Below are positions 10,740 through 19,541 of a DNA stretch of 64,000 bases, one piece after another (the first letter of the stretch is position 1; each line of letters opens with the position of its first letter). The stretch is from NCBI GenBank assembly GCA_901472405.1, contig LR590463.1:4836001-4900000 (forward strand), written 5' to 3'. Made by a program: the position numbers and the translations under genes. The stretch is from Serratia rubidaea (GTDB taxonomy: Bacteria; Pseudomonadota; Gammaproteobacteria; Enterobacterales; Enterobacteriaceae). The notes under the pieces were generated by a model. It searched no databases, had not been told where the DNA came from, and worked only from the letters and a program-made list of their open reading frames with translations.

Positions 10740-11506
10740 ATGCGTCATCCATTAGTGATGGGTAACTGGAAGCTGAACGGCAGCACGCACATGGTTAACG
10801 AGCTGATCGCCGGCCTGCGCAACGAACTGAGCAGCGTAGAAGGCTGCGGCGTAGCCATCGCGCCGCCGGTCATGTACCTGGACCAGGCCAAGCATCAGCT
10901 GGCGGCAGCCGCATCGCGCTGGGCGCCCAGAACGTAGACGTGAACCTGGCCGGCGCCTTTACCGGTGAAGTTTCCGCCAACATGCTGAAAGACGTCGGCG
11001 CACAGTACATCATCATCGGCCACTCTGAGCGTCGCACCTATCACAAAGAGAGCGACGAAGTGATCGCCGAGAAATTCGCGGTACTGAAAGAAGCCGGCCT
11101 GACCCCGGTGCTGTGCATCGGTGAAACCGAAGCGGAAAACGAAGCGGGCCAGACCGAAGAAGTTTGCGCACGTCAGATTGACGCCGTGCTGAAAACCCTG
11201 GGCGCGCCGGCGATGAAAGACACCGTGATTGCCTATGAGCCGGTCTGGGCCATCGGCACCGGCAAATCCGCGACCCCTGCGCAGGCTCAGGCGGTACACA
11301 AATTTATCCGCGACCACATCGCCAAGCACGACGCCGACGTCGCTGCCGGCATCATCATTCAGTACGGCGGTTCCGTGAATGATAAAAACGCCGCAGAACT
11401 GTTCGCCCAGCCGGACATCGACGGCGCGCTGGTAGGCGGCGCATCGCTGAAGGCCGACGCCTTCGCCGTGATCGTCAAAGCCGCAGCCGCAGCGAAAAAA
11501 GCCTGA
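10740..11506 (+). CDS. tpiA: TpiA, triosephosphate isomerase (frame broken by one missing G)
   Basis: Interconverts dihydroxyacetone phosphate and glyceraldehyde-3-phosphate. Catalytic elements are visible: NWKLNG (Lys), IGHSERR (His), AYEPVWAIGTG (Glu) and the phosphate-binding GGSVNDKN. Near 10904 the sequence reads GCGGCAGC where GCGGGCAGC is expected. Adding one G joins the two halves into 255 residues, the E. coli length. A good Shine-Dalgarno (GGAGG) precedes the ATG at 10740. A sequencing error is likely. The gene ends at a bidirectional terminator. Confidence 0.95.
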
Positions 11507-11527
11507 TAGCCAACGGCTCAGAATGAC

Positions 11528-11554
11528 AAAACCCCGGCATGCCGGGGTTTTTTT
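11528..11554. terminator. Bidirectional terminator between tpiA and sbp
   Basis: Stem AACCCCGGC paired with GCCGGGGTT, with an A run on the left and a T run on the right. It serves both convergent genes. Confidence 0.9.
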
Positions 11555-11565
11555 ATTGTTACGTC

Positions 11566-12555
11566 TCAGCGTCTGCTGATTTCGTCAAACTTTCCGCCGC
11601 TGGCGAAGTGTTCCTTCTGCGCCTTGCTCCAACCGCCGAAGGTATCGTCAACGGTAAACAGCTTCAGTTTCGGGAACTGCTCGGCGAATTTGGCCTCAAC
11701 CGCGGCATCACGCGGGCGATAGTAGTTCTTCGCCGCAATGGTCTGCCCCACCGGGGAATACAGATACTTCAGATAGGCGTTCGCCACCTCGCGGGTGCCA
11801 CGCTTGTCGACCACACGATCCACCACGGACACGGTCGGCTCCGCCAGAATCGACTCGCTCGGAGTGACGATTTCAAACTTATCCTTACCCAGCTCTTTTT
11901 TCGCCAGCAAGGCCTCGTTTTCCCAGGCGATCAGCACGTCGCCAATGCCACGCTCAACGAAGGTATTGGTCGCGCCGCGCGCGCCGGAATCCAGCACTTC
12001 CACATTCTTATAGAGGCTCTTAACAAACGCCTGCGCCTTGGCCTGATCGTTATTGTTGTGATGCAGCGCATAACCCCAGGCCGCCAGATAGTTCCAGCGT
12101 GCGCCGCCGGAGGTTTTCGGGTTCGGCGTGATCACCGATACGCCCGGCTTGATCAGATCCGGCCAGTCGTGGATCTGTTTGGGGTTCCCTTTACGCACCA
12201 GGAACACGATGGTGGAGGTATAAGGCGCCGAGTTGTCCGGCAGGCGTTTGATCCAGTTTTTATCAATCCGCCCGCGCGCGGCGATCGCATCCACATCGTA
12301 AGCCAGCGCCAGCGTCACCACATCCGCCTCGATGCCGTTAATCACCGACGTGGCCTGTTTGCCGGAACCGCCATGGGACTGACGCACGGTAACTTTATCG
12401 CCGTGCTGCTGCTGCCAGTGCTGGCTGAAGGCGGCATTGTATTCCTGGTAGAGCTCGCGCGTCGGGTCGTATGAAACGTTCAGCAATTGAAGATCTTTCG
12501 CCAACGCTCCGGTTGTCAGCAACATTAATGTCAGGCCTACACCCCATTTACGCAT
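11566..12555 (-). CDS. sbp: Sbp, periplasmic sulfate-binding protein
   Basis: 329 residues, the E. coli length, with a signal peptide ending GALA before KDLQLLNVSYDPT. It binds sulfate in the periplasm and delivers it to the CysUWA ABC transporter. Conserved family stretches include SHGGSGKQATSVI, TPNPKTSGGARWNYLAAWGY and VLIAWENEA. The start at 12555 has GGGAGAG upstream; a longer in-frame start is not conserved. The CysB regulation known in relatives is not visible in the sequence. Confidence 0.97.
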   Translation of the reverse strand: MRKWGVGLTLMLLTTGALAKDLQLLNVSYDPTRELYQEYNAAFSQHWQQQHGDKVTVRQSHGGSGKQATSVINGIEADVVTLALAYDVDAIAARGRIDKNWIKRLPDNSAPYTSTIVFLVRKGNPKQIHDWPDLIKPGVSVITPNPKTSGGARWNYLAAWGYALHHNNNDQAKAQAFVKSLYKNVEVLDSGARGATNTFVERGIGDVLIAWENEALLAKKELGKDKFEIVTPSESILAEPTVSVVDRVVDKRGTREVANAYLKYLYSPVGQTIAAKNYYRPRDAAVEAKFAEQFPKLKLFTVDDTFGGWSKAQKEHFASGGKFDEISRR

Positions 12556-12690
12556 CGCACGCTCTCCCAAGATAAATAATAGCCAGCTCAAAACGGCTGA
12601 TTTAGCGTCAAAGCCTGCCAGAAACTGGGGCAGCAATTAAAGAATAAAAAATTTGGGCCTAGACGATTCTGGAATATGGCGACGATCCAC

Positions 12691-12718
12691 AAAAAAAAGC
12701 CCCCGCGTACGGAGGCTT
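12691..12718 (-). terminator. Terminator of pfkA
   Basis: On the minus strand AGCCTCCG pairs with CGGGGGCT across a short loop and is followed by eight Ts, 24 bases after the pfkA stop. Confidence 0.85.
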
Positions 12719-12742
12719 GTCTGTCGGCACGGCCGGGCAGGA

Positions 12743-13705
12743 TCAGTACAGCTTTTTCGCCGTTTCCAGCCAGTCGCCCTTGAAAGGACGCTTCATGTTT
12801 TCAATGGCGTCGATGATGTCATGGTGCACCATCTTCTCATTCTGGATACCGACGCAGCGGCCGCCGTACCCTTTCAGCAGCAGTTCGATGGAGTAAGCCC
12901 CCATGCGCGAAGCCAGAATACGGTCATACGCCACCGGCGAACCGCCGCGCTGAATGTGGCCCAGCACGGTAGCGCGGGTTTCACGCTTGGTTTCCTGCTC
13001 GATATAGGCGGCCAGCTCGTCAATGTCGCAGATGTGCTCGGTAATCGCCACGATCGCGTGCTTTTTACCCTTGGCGATGCCGGCCTTGATTTCACACACC
13101 AGATCGTCACGGTTAAATTCAATTTCCGGCAGGACGATAAACTCACAGCCGCCGGCAATCGCCGCCGCCAGCGTCAGGTCGCCGCAGTAACGCCCCATCA
13201 CTTCCACAATTGAAATACGCTGGTGCGAGGTAGAGGTATCGCGCAGGCGGTCAATCGCTTCCACCACGGTTTCCAACGCGGTGAAGAAACCAATGGTGTA
13301 GTCGGTGCCGGCCACATCGTTATCGATGGTGCCCGGCAGACCGATGCACGGAAAACCCTCTTCCGTCAGGCGTTTTGCCCCCATATAGGAGCCGTCGCCG
13401 CCGATCACCACCAGCGCATCGATACCGTGTTTCTTAAGGTTCTCAATCGCCTTGGCGCGTACGTTTTCATCTCTGAATTCCGGAAAGCGGGCCGATCCGA
13501 GGAAGGTGCCGCCACGGTTGATCATGTCGGACACGCTGTAGCGGTCCAACTGCTCCATGCGATCTTCGTACAAGCCAAGGTAGCCGTCGTAAATACCAAA
13601 AACTTCCAGACCTTCCGTAAGCGCGGCGCGTACAACGCCACGGATCGCCGCGTTCATACCCGGCGCATCACCGCCACTCGTCAGTACACCGATTTTCTTG
13701 ATCAT
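12743..13705 (-). CDS. pfkA: PfkA, 6-phosphofructokinase I
   Basis: 320 residues, the exact family length. It phosphorylates fructose-6-phosphate with ATP in glycolysis. ATP-binding loops GVLTSGGDAPGMN and GGDGSYMGA, and the catalytic stretch LPGTIDNDVAGTDYT, are intact. Allosteric control by ADP and phosphoenolpyruvate is a family property. It is flanked by sbp and fieF as in E. coli. Confidence 0.98.
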   Translation of the reverse strand: MIKKIGVLTSGGDAPGMNAAIRGVVRAALTEGLEVFGIYDGYLGLYEDRMEQLDRYSVSDMINRGGTFLGSARFPEFRDENVRAKAIENLKKHGIDALVVIGGDGSYMGAKRLTEEGFPCIGLPGTIDNDVAGTDYTIGFFTALETVVEAIDRLRDTSTSHQRISIVEVMGRYCGDLTLAAAIAGGCEFIVLPEIEFNRDDLVCEIKAGIAKGKKHAIVAITEHICDIDELAAYIEQETKRETRATVLGHIQRGGSPVAYDRILASRMGAYSIELLLKGYGGRCVGIQNEKMVHHDIIDAIENMKRPFKGDWLETAKKLY

Positions 13706-13937
13706 GACTACCTCTGAACTTGTAGATGCAATTTCTTAAGAACTTTGTCTTTGCCGATTGGCTTTTCGCGTTTCCGGTTGCAGCAACCCCGCCTACGAAT
13801 TTTATTGCCGAATACTATAACAAAATCACCAAGCTGAATTGATTCAGGTCACGCTAAATTCAGGTAAAAAGTAACAACGCACACTGAGCTAATTTTACGT
13901 TTTCTTCATGGAATCCGGCACCATTGCAATAGGTTAA

Positions 13938-14840
13938 TTATAGCTCCCAACGACCCTGCCGCCCCGCGGGCACCACGGAACATGGATCCTGGTGGATGAT
14001 GACATCCGCGCCGGGAAAACGGTGCAATAACGCTTTTTCCACTTGTTCAGCCAAAATATGCGCCTGCATCAGCGGCAAATTGTCTTCCATTTCCAAATGC
14101 AGCTGAATAAACCGGGTCGGGCCAGACTGGCGGGTGCGCAAATCGTGCGCCCCTTTGATGCCCGGCCATGAGGAAACCACCTCAATAATGGCGCGCCGTT
14201 CATCATCCGGCAATGCGCGATCCAGCAGCGACTGCACCGCCTCGTAACCCATACGCAACGCGCTGTAAAGAATGTAGACGCCGATACCCAAAGCGAACAA
14301 CGCATCCGCCCGCTGAAAACCATACCAGCTTAGCCCAAGCGCGATAAGAATAGCACCATTCATCATGACATCTGACTGATAATGCAACATATCTGCGCGC
14401 ACCGCCTGGCTGCGCGTTTTGCGCACCACCCAGCGCTGGTAGGTGACCAGCAGCAAGGTGCTCAGCAAGGCGATAACCGTCACCACAATACCAACGGCGG
14501 GCGCACGCAGCGTCTCGGGCGCATAGAGATGCTGGAAGCCGGTCAGGAATAAAAACAGCGCGGAACCGGAAACGAACATGCTCTGCGCCAGCGCCGCCAG
14601 CGATTCGGCCTTGCCGTGGCCAAAGGTATGCTCCTCATCCGCCGGCTGCAGCGCATAGCGCACCACCAGCAGGTTGGTCAACGAAGCGGCAATATCGACC
14701 AGAGAGTCCACCAGCGCCGCCAACAGGCTCACCGACCCGGTGATATACCAGGCGACGATCTTTATCAGCAGCAGGATTGATGCCATCACGGTCGCGGCCA
14801 AAGCGGCGGACTTCACCAGGCGCGCATATTGCTGTTCCAT
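13938..14840 (-). CDS. fieF: FieF, ferrous iron and zinc efflux pump (CDF family)
   Basis: 300-residue dimeric proton/metal antiporter with six transmembrane helices. The metal site is formed by LVDSLVDI in helix 2 (two Asp) and HYQSD in helix 5 (His and Asp), all present. The cytoplasmic C-terminal domain contains HDLRTRQSGPTRFIQLHLEM and HQDPC. ATG at 14840 gives the E. coli length; a GTG 18 bases upstream is less likely because GGGATAGG precedes the ATG. Confidence 0.96.
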   Translation of the reverse strand: MEQQYARLVKSAALAATVMASILLLIKIVAWYITGSVSLLAALVDSLVDIAASLTNLLVVRYALQPADEEHTFGHGKAESLAALAQSMFVSGSALFLFLTGFQHLYAPETLRAPAVGIVVTVIALLSTLLLVTYQRWVVRKTRSQAVRADMLHYQSDVMMNGAILIALGLSWYGFQRADALFALGIGVYILYSALRMGYEAVQSLLDRALPDDERRAIIEVVSSWPGIKGAHDLRTRQSGPTRFIQLHLEMEDNLPLMQAHILAEQVEKALLHRFPGADVIIHQDPCSVVPAGRQGRWEL

Positions 14841-15064
14841 TAACCTATCCCGATTCACTATCCAGTGGGGTGAGTATAACGGAATGTCGGGTAAAAAATC
14901 CCCGCCGTCAGGGTGATGAGTCTTTGCCGGTCAGCCGCAGAGATACGCCGCATGGTTGCCGCCATGGGTTCAGAGATCGACGCCATATGTTCAATATCGG
15001 CAACGCGCCGGCCGACTCCAGAGGGGGCTCTGCTGCATATGGGTAACCTCTGTGAATTTTGGAC

Positions 15065-15123
15065 AAAAAAAACCCCCTCATCATGAGGGGGAAGACAGGG
15101 ATGGTGTCTATGGCAAGGAAAAA
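15065..15123 (-). ncRNA. cpxQ: CpxQ sRNA, 3' end of the cpxP mRNA
   Basis: The minus strand directly after the cpxP stop contains the conserved block TTTTTCCTTGCCATAGACAC followed by ACCATCCCTGTCTTCCCCC. It ends in a strong hairpin (CCCCCTCA/TGAGGGGG) with eight Ts. This matches the known CpxQ, a Hfq-bound sRNA released from cpxP mRNA by RNase E that represses envelope and fimbrial mRNAs under Cpx stress. The hairpin is also the cpxP terminator. Confidence 0.9.
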
Positions 15124-15144
15124 CAGGGTACTACTCAGTCGCAC

Positions 15145-15606
15145 TCACTTCTGGGCAGAAGCTTGCTGCAAACCAGAAAGTTGTTGCTCCATCTGCTGCA
15201 TACGCTGCTGATGCTTCTGGTCTAGAACACTTTTTTGCTGTGGCGTCAGTAAGTTATACATTTGGTTGCGCACCCGGGCCATCTCGACCTGGCGCTTCAC
15301 TTGTTCCTGGGCCACCTTCTCCGCCTGTGCATACACGGCGGCTTCATCAAATTTGTTTGCCGTCACCAGCTTATGCATTGCTTCCATTTCAGCTACATTG
15401 ACACCAGGCAGGTCGTGACGGGCCTGGCGCATTAAATCGCGCATTTGCTGACGTTGCTTTTCAGTCAACCTGACGCCGTCAAACATATGGTGCTGGCCGG
15501 GGTTGCTGGTTGCGGCATCCTGCGCGGAAGGCGATATGGCGTCGGCGGCGATGGCGGAACCTGATGCCAACATGGATGCCACGACTAATGCGGTCACCTT
15601 ACGCAT
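15145..15606 (-). CDS. cpxP: CpxP, periplasmic inhibitor and adaptor of the Cpx system
   Basis: 153 residues with a signal peptide ending SAIAA. It carries the two LTxxQ motifs of the CpxP/Spy fold, LTEKQ and LTPQQ. It binds the CpxA sensor domain and presents misfolded pilins to DegP. The ATG at 15606 lies five bases after GAGGAG; a GTG two codons earlier is possible. It is divergent from cpxR and shares the CpxR box in between. The 3' end doubles as CpxQ. Confidence 0.96.
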   Translation of the reverse strand: MRKVTALVVASMLASGSAIAADAISPSAQDAATSNPGQHHMFDGVRLTEKQRQQMRDLMRQARHDLPGVNVAEMEAMHKLVTANKFDEAAVYAQAEKVAQEQVKRQVEMARVRNQMYNLLTPQQKSVLDQKHQQRMQQMEQQLSGLQQASAQK

Positions 15607-15685
15607 TTTCACTCCTCGTTCATTCCGCTTTGCAAGTCAACGAGGAGCAGTGTATCGCTGCAGCTGCAAACATCCGTCAGGGCAT

Positions 15686-15700
15686 GTAAAACTACGTAAA
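15686..15700. promoter_or_regulatory. CpxR box between cpxP and cpxRA
   Basis: GTAAA, five bases, GTAAA: a perfect match to the tandem CpxR recognition element. Its location between the divergent cpxP and cpxR genes supports autoregulation of the system. Confidence 0.92.
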
Positions 15701-15753
15701 GTCATGGAATGCCAACAGTTGATGACGTATTTTGCGTCAGGAGGTAAATCATA

Positions 15754-16452
15754 ATGAACAAGATTCTGTTAGTTGACGACGACCGCGAGCTGACCTCGCT
15801 GCTGAAAGAACTGCTTGAGATGGAAGGCTTTAATATCGTCGTTGCCCATGACGGCGAACAGGCGTTGTCGCTGCTGGACGGCTCCATCGATCTCTTGCTG
15901 TTGGACATCATGATGCCGAAGAAAAACGGCATTGATACGCTGAAAGAACTGCGTCAGCACCACCAAACCCCGGTGATCATGCTGACCGCCCGCGGCAGCG
16001 AGCTGGATCGGGTGCTGGGCCTGGAGCTCGGCGCCGACGACTATCTGCCGAAACCGTTCAACGATCGTGAACTGGTGGCACGTATCCGCGCCATTTTGCG
16101 CCGTTCCAACTGGAGCGAGCAGCAGCAAAGCGTCGACAGCGGTGCGCCGACGCTGGACGTCGATGGCCTGCAGCTGAACCCGGGGCGTCAGGAAGCCAGC
16201 TTTGACGGCCAGGTGCTGGAGCTGACCGGCACCGAATTTACCCTGCTGTACCTGCTGGCGCAGCATCTCGGCCAGGTGGTCTCGCGCGAACTGCTGAGCC
16301 AGGAAGTGCTGGGCAAACGTCTGACGCCGTTTGACCGCGCTATCGACATGCATATCTCCAACCTGCGGCGCAAGCTGCCGGACCGTAAAGACGGCCACCC
16401 ATGGTTCAAAACCCTGCGCGGCCGGGGCTATTTAATGGTATCAGCAACATGA
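15754..16452 (+). CDS. cpxR: CpxR, envelope-stress response regulator
   Basis: 232 residues. The receiver domain has acidic DDDRE near residue 8, the phospho-acceptor Asp in LLLLDIMMPKK near 51 and the switch Lys in PKPF near 101. It is followed by an OmpR-type winged helix ending in RRKLPDRKDGHPWFKTLRGRG. It activates cpxP, degP and other envelope folding genes. It overlaps cpxA by four bases (ATGA), so translation is probably coupled. SD AGGAGG is close to the start. Confidence 0.98.
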   Translation: MNKILLVDDDRELTSLLKELLEMEGFNIVVAHDGEQALSLLDGSIDLLLLDIMMPKKNGIDTLKELRQHHQTPVIMLTARGSELDRVLGLELGADDYLPKPFNDRELVARIRAILRRSNWSEQQQSVDSGAPTLDVDGLQLNPGRQEASFDGQVLELTGTEFTLLYLLAQHLGQVVSRELLSQEVLGKRLTPFDRAIDMHISNLRRKLPDRKDGHPWFKTLRGRGYLMVSAT

Positions 16453-17837
16453 TCAACAGTTTGACGGCACGCATCTTCGCCATTTTCTGGTTCACATTGG
16501 CGCTGGTGCTGATGCTGGTGCTGATGGTGCCCAAGCTCGACTCCCGCCAGATGACCTCGCTGCTGGACAGCGAGCAGCGGCAGGGGTTGATGCTGGAACA
16601 GCACGTCGAGGCCGAATTACAGCAGGATCCGGCCAACGATCTGATGTGGTGGCGTCGCCTGTTCCGCGCCATCGACAAATGGGCGCCGCCGGGCCAGCGC
16701 CTGATTCTGGTGACCAGCGAAGGCCGGGTGATTGGCGCGCAGCGTAACGATATGCAAATCGTACGCAACTTTATCGGCCAGTCCGACAATGCCGATCACC
16801 CCAAGAAGAAAAAATATGGCCGCGTCGAACTGGTCGGCCCCTTCTCGGTGCGCGACGGCGAAGACAACTACCAGCTCTATCTGATCCGTCCGGCCAACAG
16901 CCCGCAGTCCGACTTTATCAACCTGATGTTCGACCGGCCGCTGCTGCTGCTGATCGTCACCATGCTGATCAGCGCCCCGCTGCTGCTCTGGCTGGCCTGG
17001 AGCCTGGCGAAACCGGCGCGCAAGCTGAAGAACGCCGCCGATGACGTGGCGCGCGGTAATCTGAAGCAGCACCCGGAGCTGGAATCGGGGCCGCAGGAGT
17101 TTCTGGCAACCGGCGCCAGCTTCAACCAGATGGTCAGCGCGCTGGAACGCATGATGACCGCTCAGCAGCGGCTGATCTCCGATATCTCGCACGAACTGCG
17201 CACGCCGCTGACCCGGCTGCAGCTGGCGACCGCGCTGATGCGCCGCCGCCACGGCGAAGGCCACGAGCTGGCGCGCATTGAGACCGAGGCGCAGCGGCTG
17301 GATTCGATGATCAACGATCTGCTGGCGTTGTCGCGCGGCCAACAGAAGACCGAGCTGGCGCACGAGCTGCTGAAGGCCAACGAACTGTGGGCCGATGTGC
17401 TGGACAATGCCGGCTTTGAAGCGGAACAGATGGGCAAGCAGCTGACGGTCACCTCGCCGCCGGGTCCCTGGACGCTGTTCGGCAACGCCGGCGCTCTGGA
17501 CAGCGCGCTGGAAAATATCGTACGCAACGCCCTGCGCTATTCCCATACGCGCATTGAGGTGGCGTTCAGCGTCGATAATCAGGGTATTACCATTGTGGTT
17601 GACGATGACGGCCCCGGCGTCAGCGCGGAAGACCGTGAACAAATCTTCCGTCCGTTCTATCGTACGGATGAGGCGCGCGACCGCGAATCCGGCGGTACCG
17701 GCCTGGGGCTGGCGATCGTCGAGGCGGCCATCGCCCAACACCGCGGCTGGGTCAAGGCGGAAGACAGCCCGCTCGGCGGCCTGCGTCTGATCCTGTGGCT
17801 GCCGCTGCACCAGCGCAAACCGGCGCGCGAGCATTAA
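16449..17837 (+). CDS. cpxA: CpxA, sensor histidine kinase
   Basis: 462 residues. It has an N-terminal membrane helix, a periplasmic sensor of about 130 residues, a second helix (LLLLIVTMLISAPLLLWLAW), then HAMP and kinase domains. The H-box ISHELRTPLTR, N-box NIVRNALRYS, and G-boxes DDDGPGV and GGTGLGLAIVEA are all intact. It phosphorylates and dephosphorylates CpxR in response to envelope protein misfolding. The start overlaps the cpxR stop. Confidence 0.98.
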   Translation: MINSLTARIFAIFWFTLALVLMLVLMVPKLDSRQMTSLLDSEQRQGLMLEQHVEAELQQDPANDLMWWRRLFRAIDKWAPPGQRLILVTSEGRVIGAQRNDMQIVRNFIGQSDNADHPKKKKYGRVELVGPFSVRDGEDNYQLYLIRPANSPQSDFINLMFDRPLLLLIVTMLISAPLLLWLAWSLAKPARKLKNAADDVARGNLKQHPELESGPQEFLATGASFNQMVSALERMMTAQQRLISDISHELRTPLTRLQLATALMRRRHGEGHELARIETEAQRLDSMINDLLALSRGQQKTELAHELLKANELWADVLDNAGFEAEQMGKQLTVTSPPGPWTLFGNAGALDSALENIVRNALRYSHTRIEVAFSVDNQGITIVVDDDGPGVSAEDREQIFRPFYRTDEARDRESGGTGLGLAIVEAAIAQHRGWVKAEDSPLGGLRLILWLPLHQRKPAREH

Positions 17838-17886
17838 CCGCCGCGCACCCGCTAGCGACAGTACCCCGCAATATTTGCTATTCTGC

Positions 17887-17910
17887 GCCCCTCGTCATGA
17901 GGGGCTTTTT
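17887..17910 (+). terminator. Hairpin after cpxA that also covers the trmL ribosome binding site
   Basis: GCCCCTC (17887-17893) pairs with GAGGGGC (17899-17905), followed by five Ts, and looks like the cpxRA terminator. The trmL ATG is only two bases beyond, and GAGGGG in the 3' arm is its only plausible Shine-Dalgarno. Confidence 0.75.
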
Positions 17911-17912
17911 AC

Positions 17913-18385
17913 ATGTTGAACATCGTCTTATTTGAACCCGAAATTCCGCCCAATACCGGCAACATCATCCGCCTGTGCGCCAACACCGGCTTTCAGCTGC
18001 ACCTGATCGAACCCCTGGGTTTCCCGTGGGACGATAAGCGCCTGCGTCGCGCCGGGCTGGATTACCACGAATTCGCCAGCATCAAACGTCATGCCGACTA
18101 TACGGCATTCGTCGCCAGCGAAAACCCTCAGCGGCTGTTTGCGTTGACCACCAAAGGCACGCCAGCGCACAGCGCGGTCAGCTATCAGCCGGGCGACTAC
18201 CTGCTGTTCGGCCGGAAACCCGCGGCCTGCCGGCCAGCATTCTGGATGCGCTGCCCGCCGAACAAAAAATCCGTATTCCGATGCAGGCGCAAAGCCGCAG
18301 CATGAACCTGTCCAATGCGGTATCGGTCGTGGTGTATGAAGCCTGGCGGCAGCTGGATTATGCCGGCGCGCTGCTCAGACAGTAG
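17913..18385 (+). CDS. trmL: TrmL, tRNA 2'-O-methyltransferase for the wobble base (frame broken by one missing C)
   Basis: SPOUT-class methyltransferase acting on position 34 of the two tRNA-Leu isoacceptors with CAA or UAA anticodons, using S-adenosylmethionine. It begins MLNIVLFEPEIPPNTGNIIR. Near 18212 the sequence reads TTCGGCCGG where TTCGGCCCGG is expected. Adding one C gives the conserved FGPETRGLPASIL and later SRSMNLSNAVSVVVYEAWRQ, for 157 residues as in E. coli. A sequencing error is the likely cause. Confidence 0.94.
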
Positions 18386-18402
18386 CGCGGCAGACAACAA
18401 AA

Positions 18403-18570
18403 AGGCCGCTGTCGCGGCCTCAGACTGCTGACAAAGCCTGTTATTAGGGAGAGCGTGGCGATGGGGTCGTAGCGGCGTAAGCCGCCGGAGCGCCCCTCGT
18501 TACGCTAGGCCCGGGTATCTCGGGTCATCAGACGACTTTGTCATCAACCTCAGGCCGCTGTCGCGGCCTC
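18403..18570. repeat. Small palindromic element flanked by a duplicated 19-bp hairpin
   Basis: A 19-bp sequence (AGGCCGCTGTCGCGGCCTC), itself a stem-loop, occurs exactly twice, at 18403-18421 and 18552-18570. The 130 bases between have imperfect inverted ends: 12 of 15 bases match between AGACTGCTGACAAAG and the reverse complement of the right end. There is also an internal GCGGC/GCCGC hairpin. On the minus strand the first copy is followed by five Ts and would be the cysE terminator. The arrangement looks like a MITE-like insertion with target duplication. Confidence 0.65.
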
Positions 18571-18594
18571 CGGCGGGAAGGGGGACGGCTACGA

Positions 18595-19416
18595 TCAGAT
18601 GCCGTCGCCGTACTCAAAACCGTGGTTCGAACCGTTGAAGTACTGATCCATATCCATCGACGGTTTGTCGCTTTCCGGACGACCGACGATGCGGGCCGGC
18701 ACGCCGGCGGCGGTAGTATGCGGCGGCACCGGACGCAGCACCACCGAACCTGCGCCGATCTTCGCGCCCTTGCCCACTTCAATATTGCCAAGGATCTTCG
18801 CGCCGGCGCCAATCATCACCCCTTCACGAATTTTCGGGTGGCGATCGCCGCTGGTTTTGCCGGTACCGCCCAGCGTCACCGACTGCAGGATGGAGACGTC
18901 GTTTTCCACCACCGCCGTTTCACCGATCACGATGCCGGTGGCATGGTCGAGCATGATGCCGCAGCCGATTTTCGCCGCCGGGTGAATATCCACGCCGAAC
19001 GCGACGGAAATCTGGTTTTGCAGGTACACCGCCAGCGCCTGACGGCCCTGATTCCACAGCCAGTGGCCGATACGGTAAGACTGCAGGGCATGGAAGCCCT
19101 TGAGATACAGCAGCGGCGTAGAGTATTTGTCCACCGCCGCATCGCGCAGCCGCACCGCCAGAATATCGCTCGCCGCCGAAGCGATCATCTGCGCGTCGGA
19201 ACGGTAGGCGTCTTCCACCACCTCCCGCACCGCTATCGCCGGCATGATCGGATTCGCCAGTTTGTTCGCCAGAATATAGCTGAGCGCGCTGCCCAGATTT
19301 TCATGTTTCAGCAACGTCGCATGGAAAAAGCTAGCCAGCATCGGTTCACAATCAGCCAGCGCTCGCGCTTCCGCTTTAATGTTGCTCCACACCTGCTCTA
19401 ACTCATCTGACGACAT
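18595..19416 (-). CDS. cysE: CysE, serine O-acetyltransferase
   Basis: 273 residues, the E. coli length. It transfers acetyl from acetyl-CoA to serine, the first step of cysteine synthesis, and is feedback-inhibited by cysteine. The alpha-helical N-terminal domain is followed by the left-handed beta-helix with the catalytic stretch LDHATGIVIGETAVVENDV and GGTGKTSGDRHP. The C-terminal tail, which binds the active site of CysK, ends in GDGI, with the required terminal Ile. It is the last gene of the yibN-grxC-secB-gpsA-cysE run. Confidence 0.98.
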   Translation of the reverse strand: MSSDELEQVWSNIKAEARALADCEPMLASFFHATLLKHENLGSALSYILANKLANPIMPAIAVREVVEDAYRSDAQMIASAASDILAVRLRDAAVDKYSTPLLYLKGFHALQSYRIGHWLWNQGRQALAVYLQNQISVAFGVDIHPAAKIGCGIMLDHATGIVIGETAVVENDVSILQSVTLGGTGKTSGDRHPKIREGVMIGAGAKILGNIEVGKGAKIGAGSVVLRPVPPHTTAAGVPARIVGRPESDKPSMDMDQYFNGSNHGFEYGDGI

Positions 19417-19541
19417 TGCGTTCCTCTCTGGCTCTGACTTTGCAAAACAAAACGCCTCGCCGCGGGCGGCAAGGTAATACGTGATAATACGGACGCCCCG
19501 CTCAGGGCGCGTCCCAGGCCCGACGCTACGGGCCGTTCACA

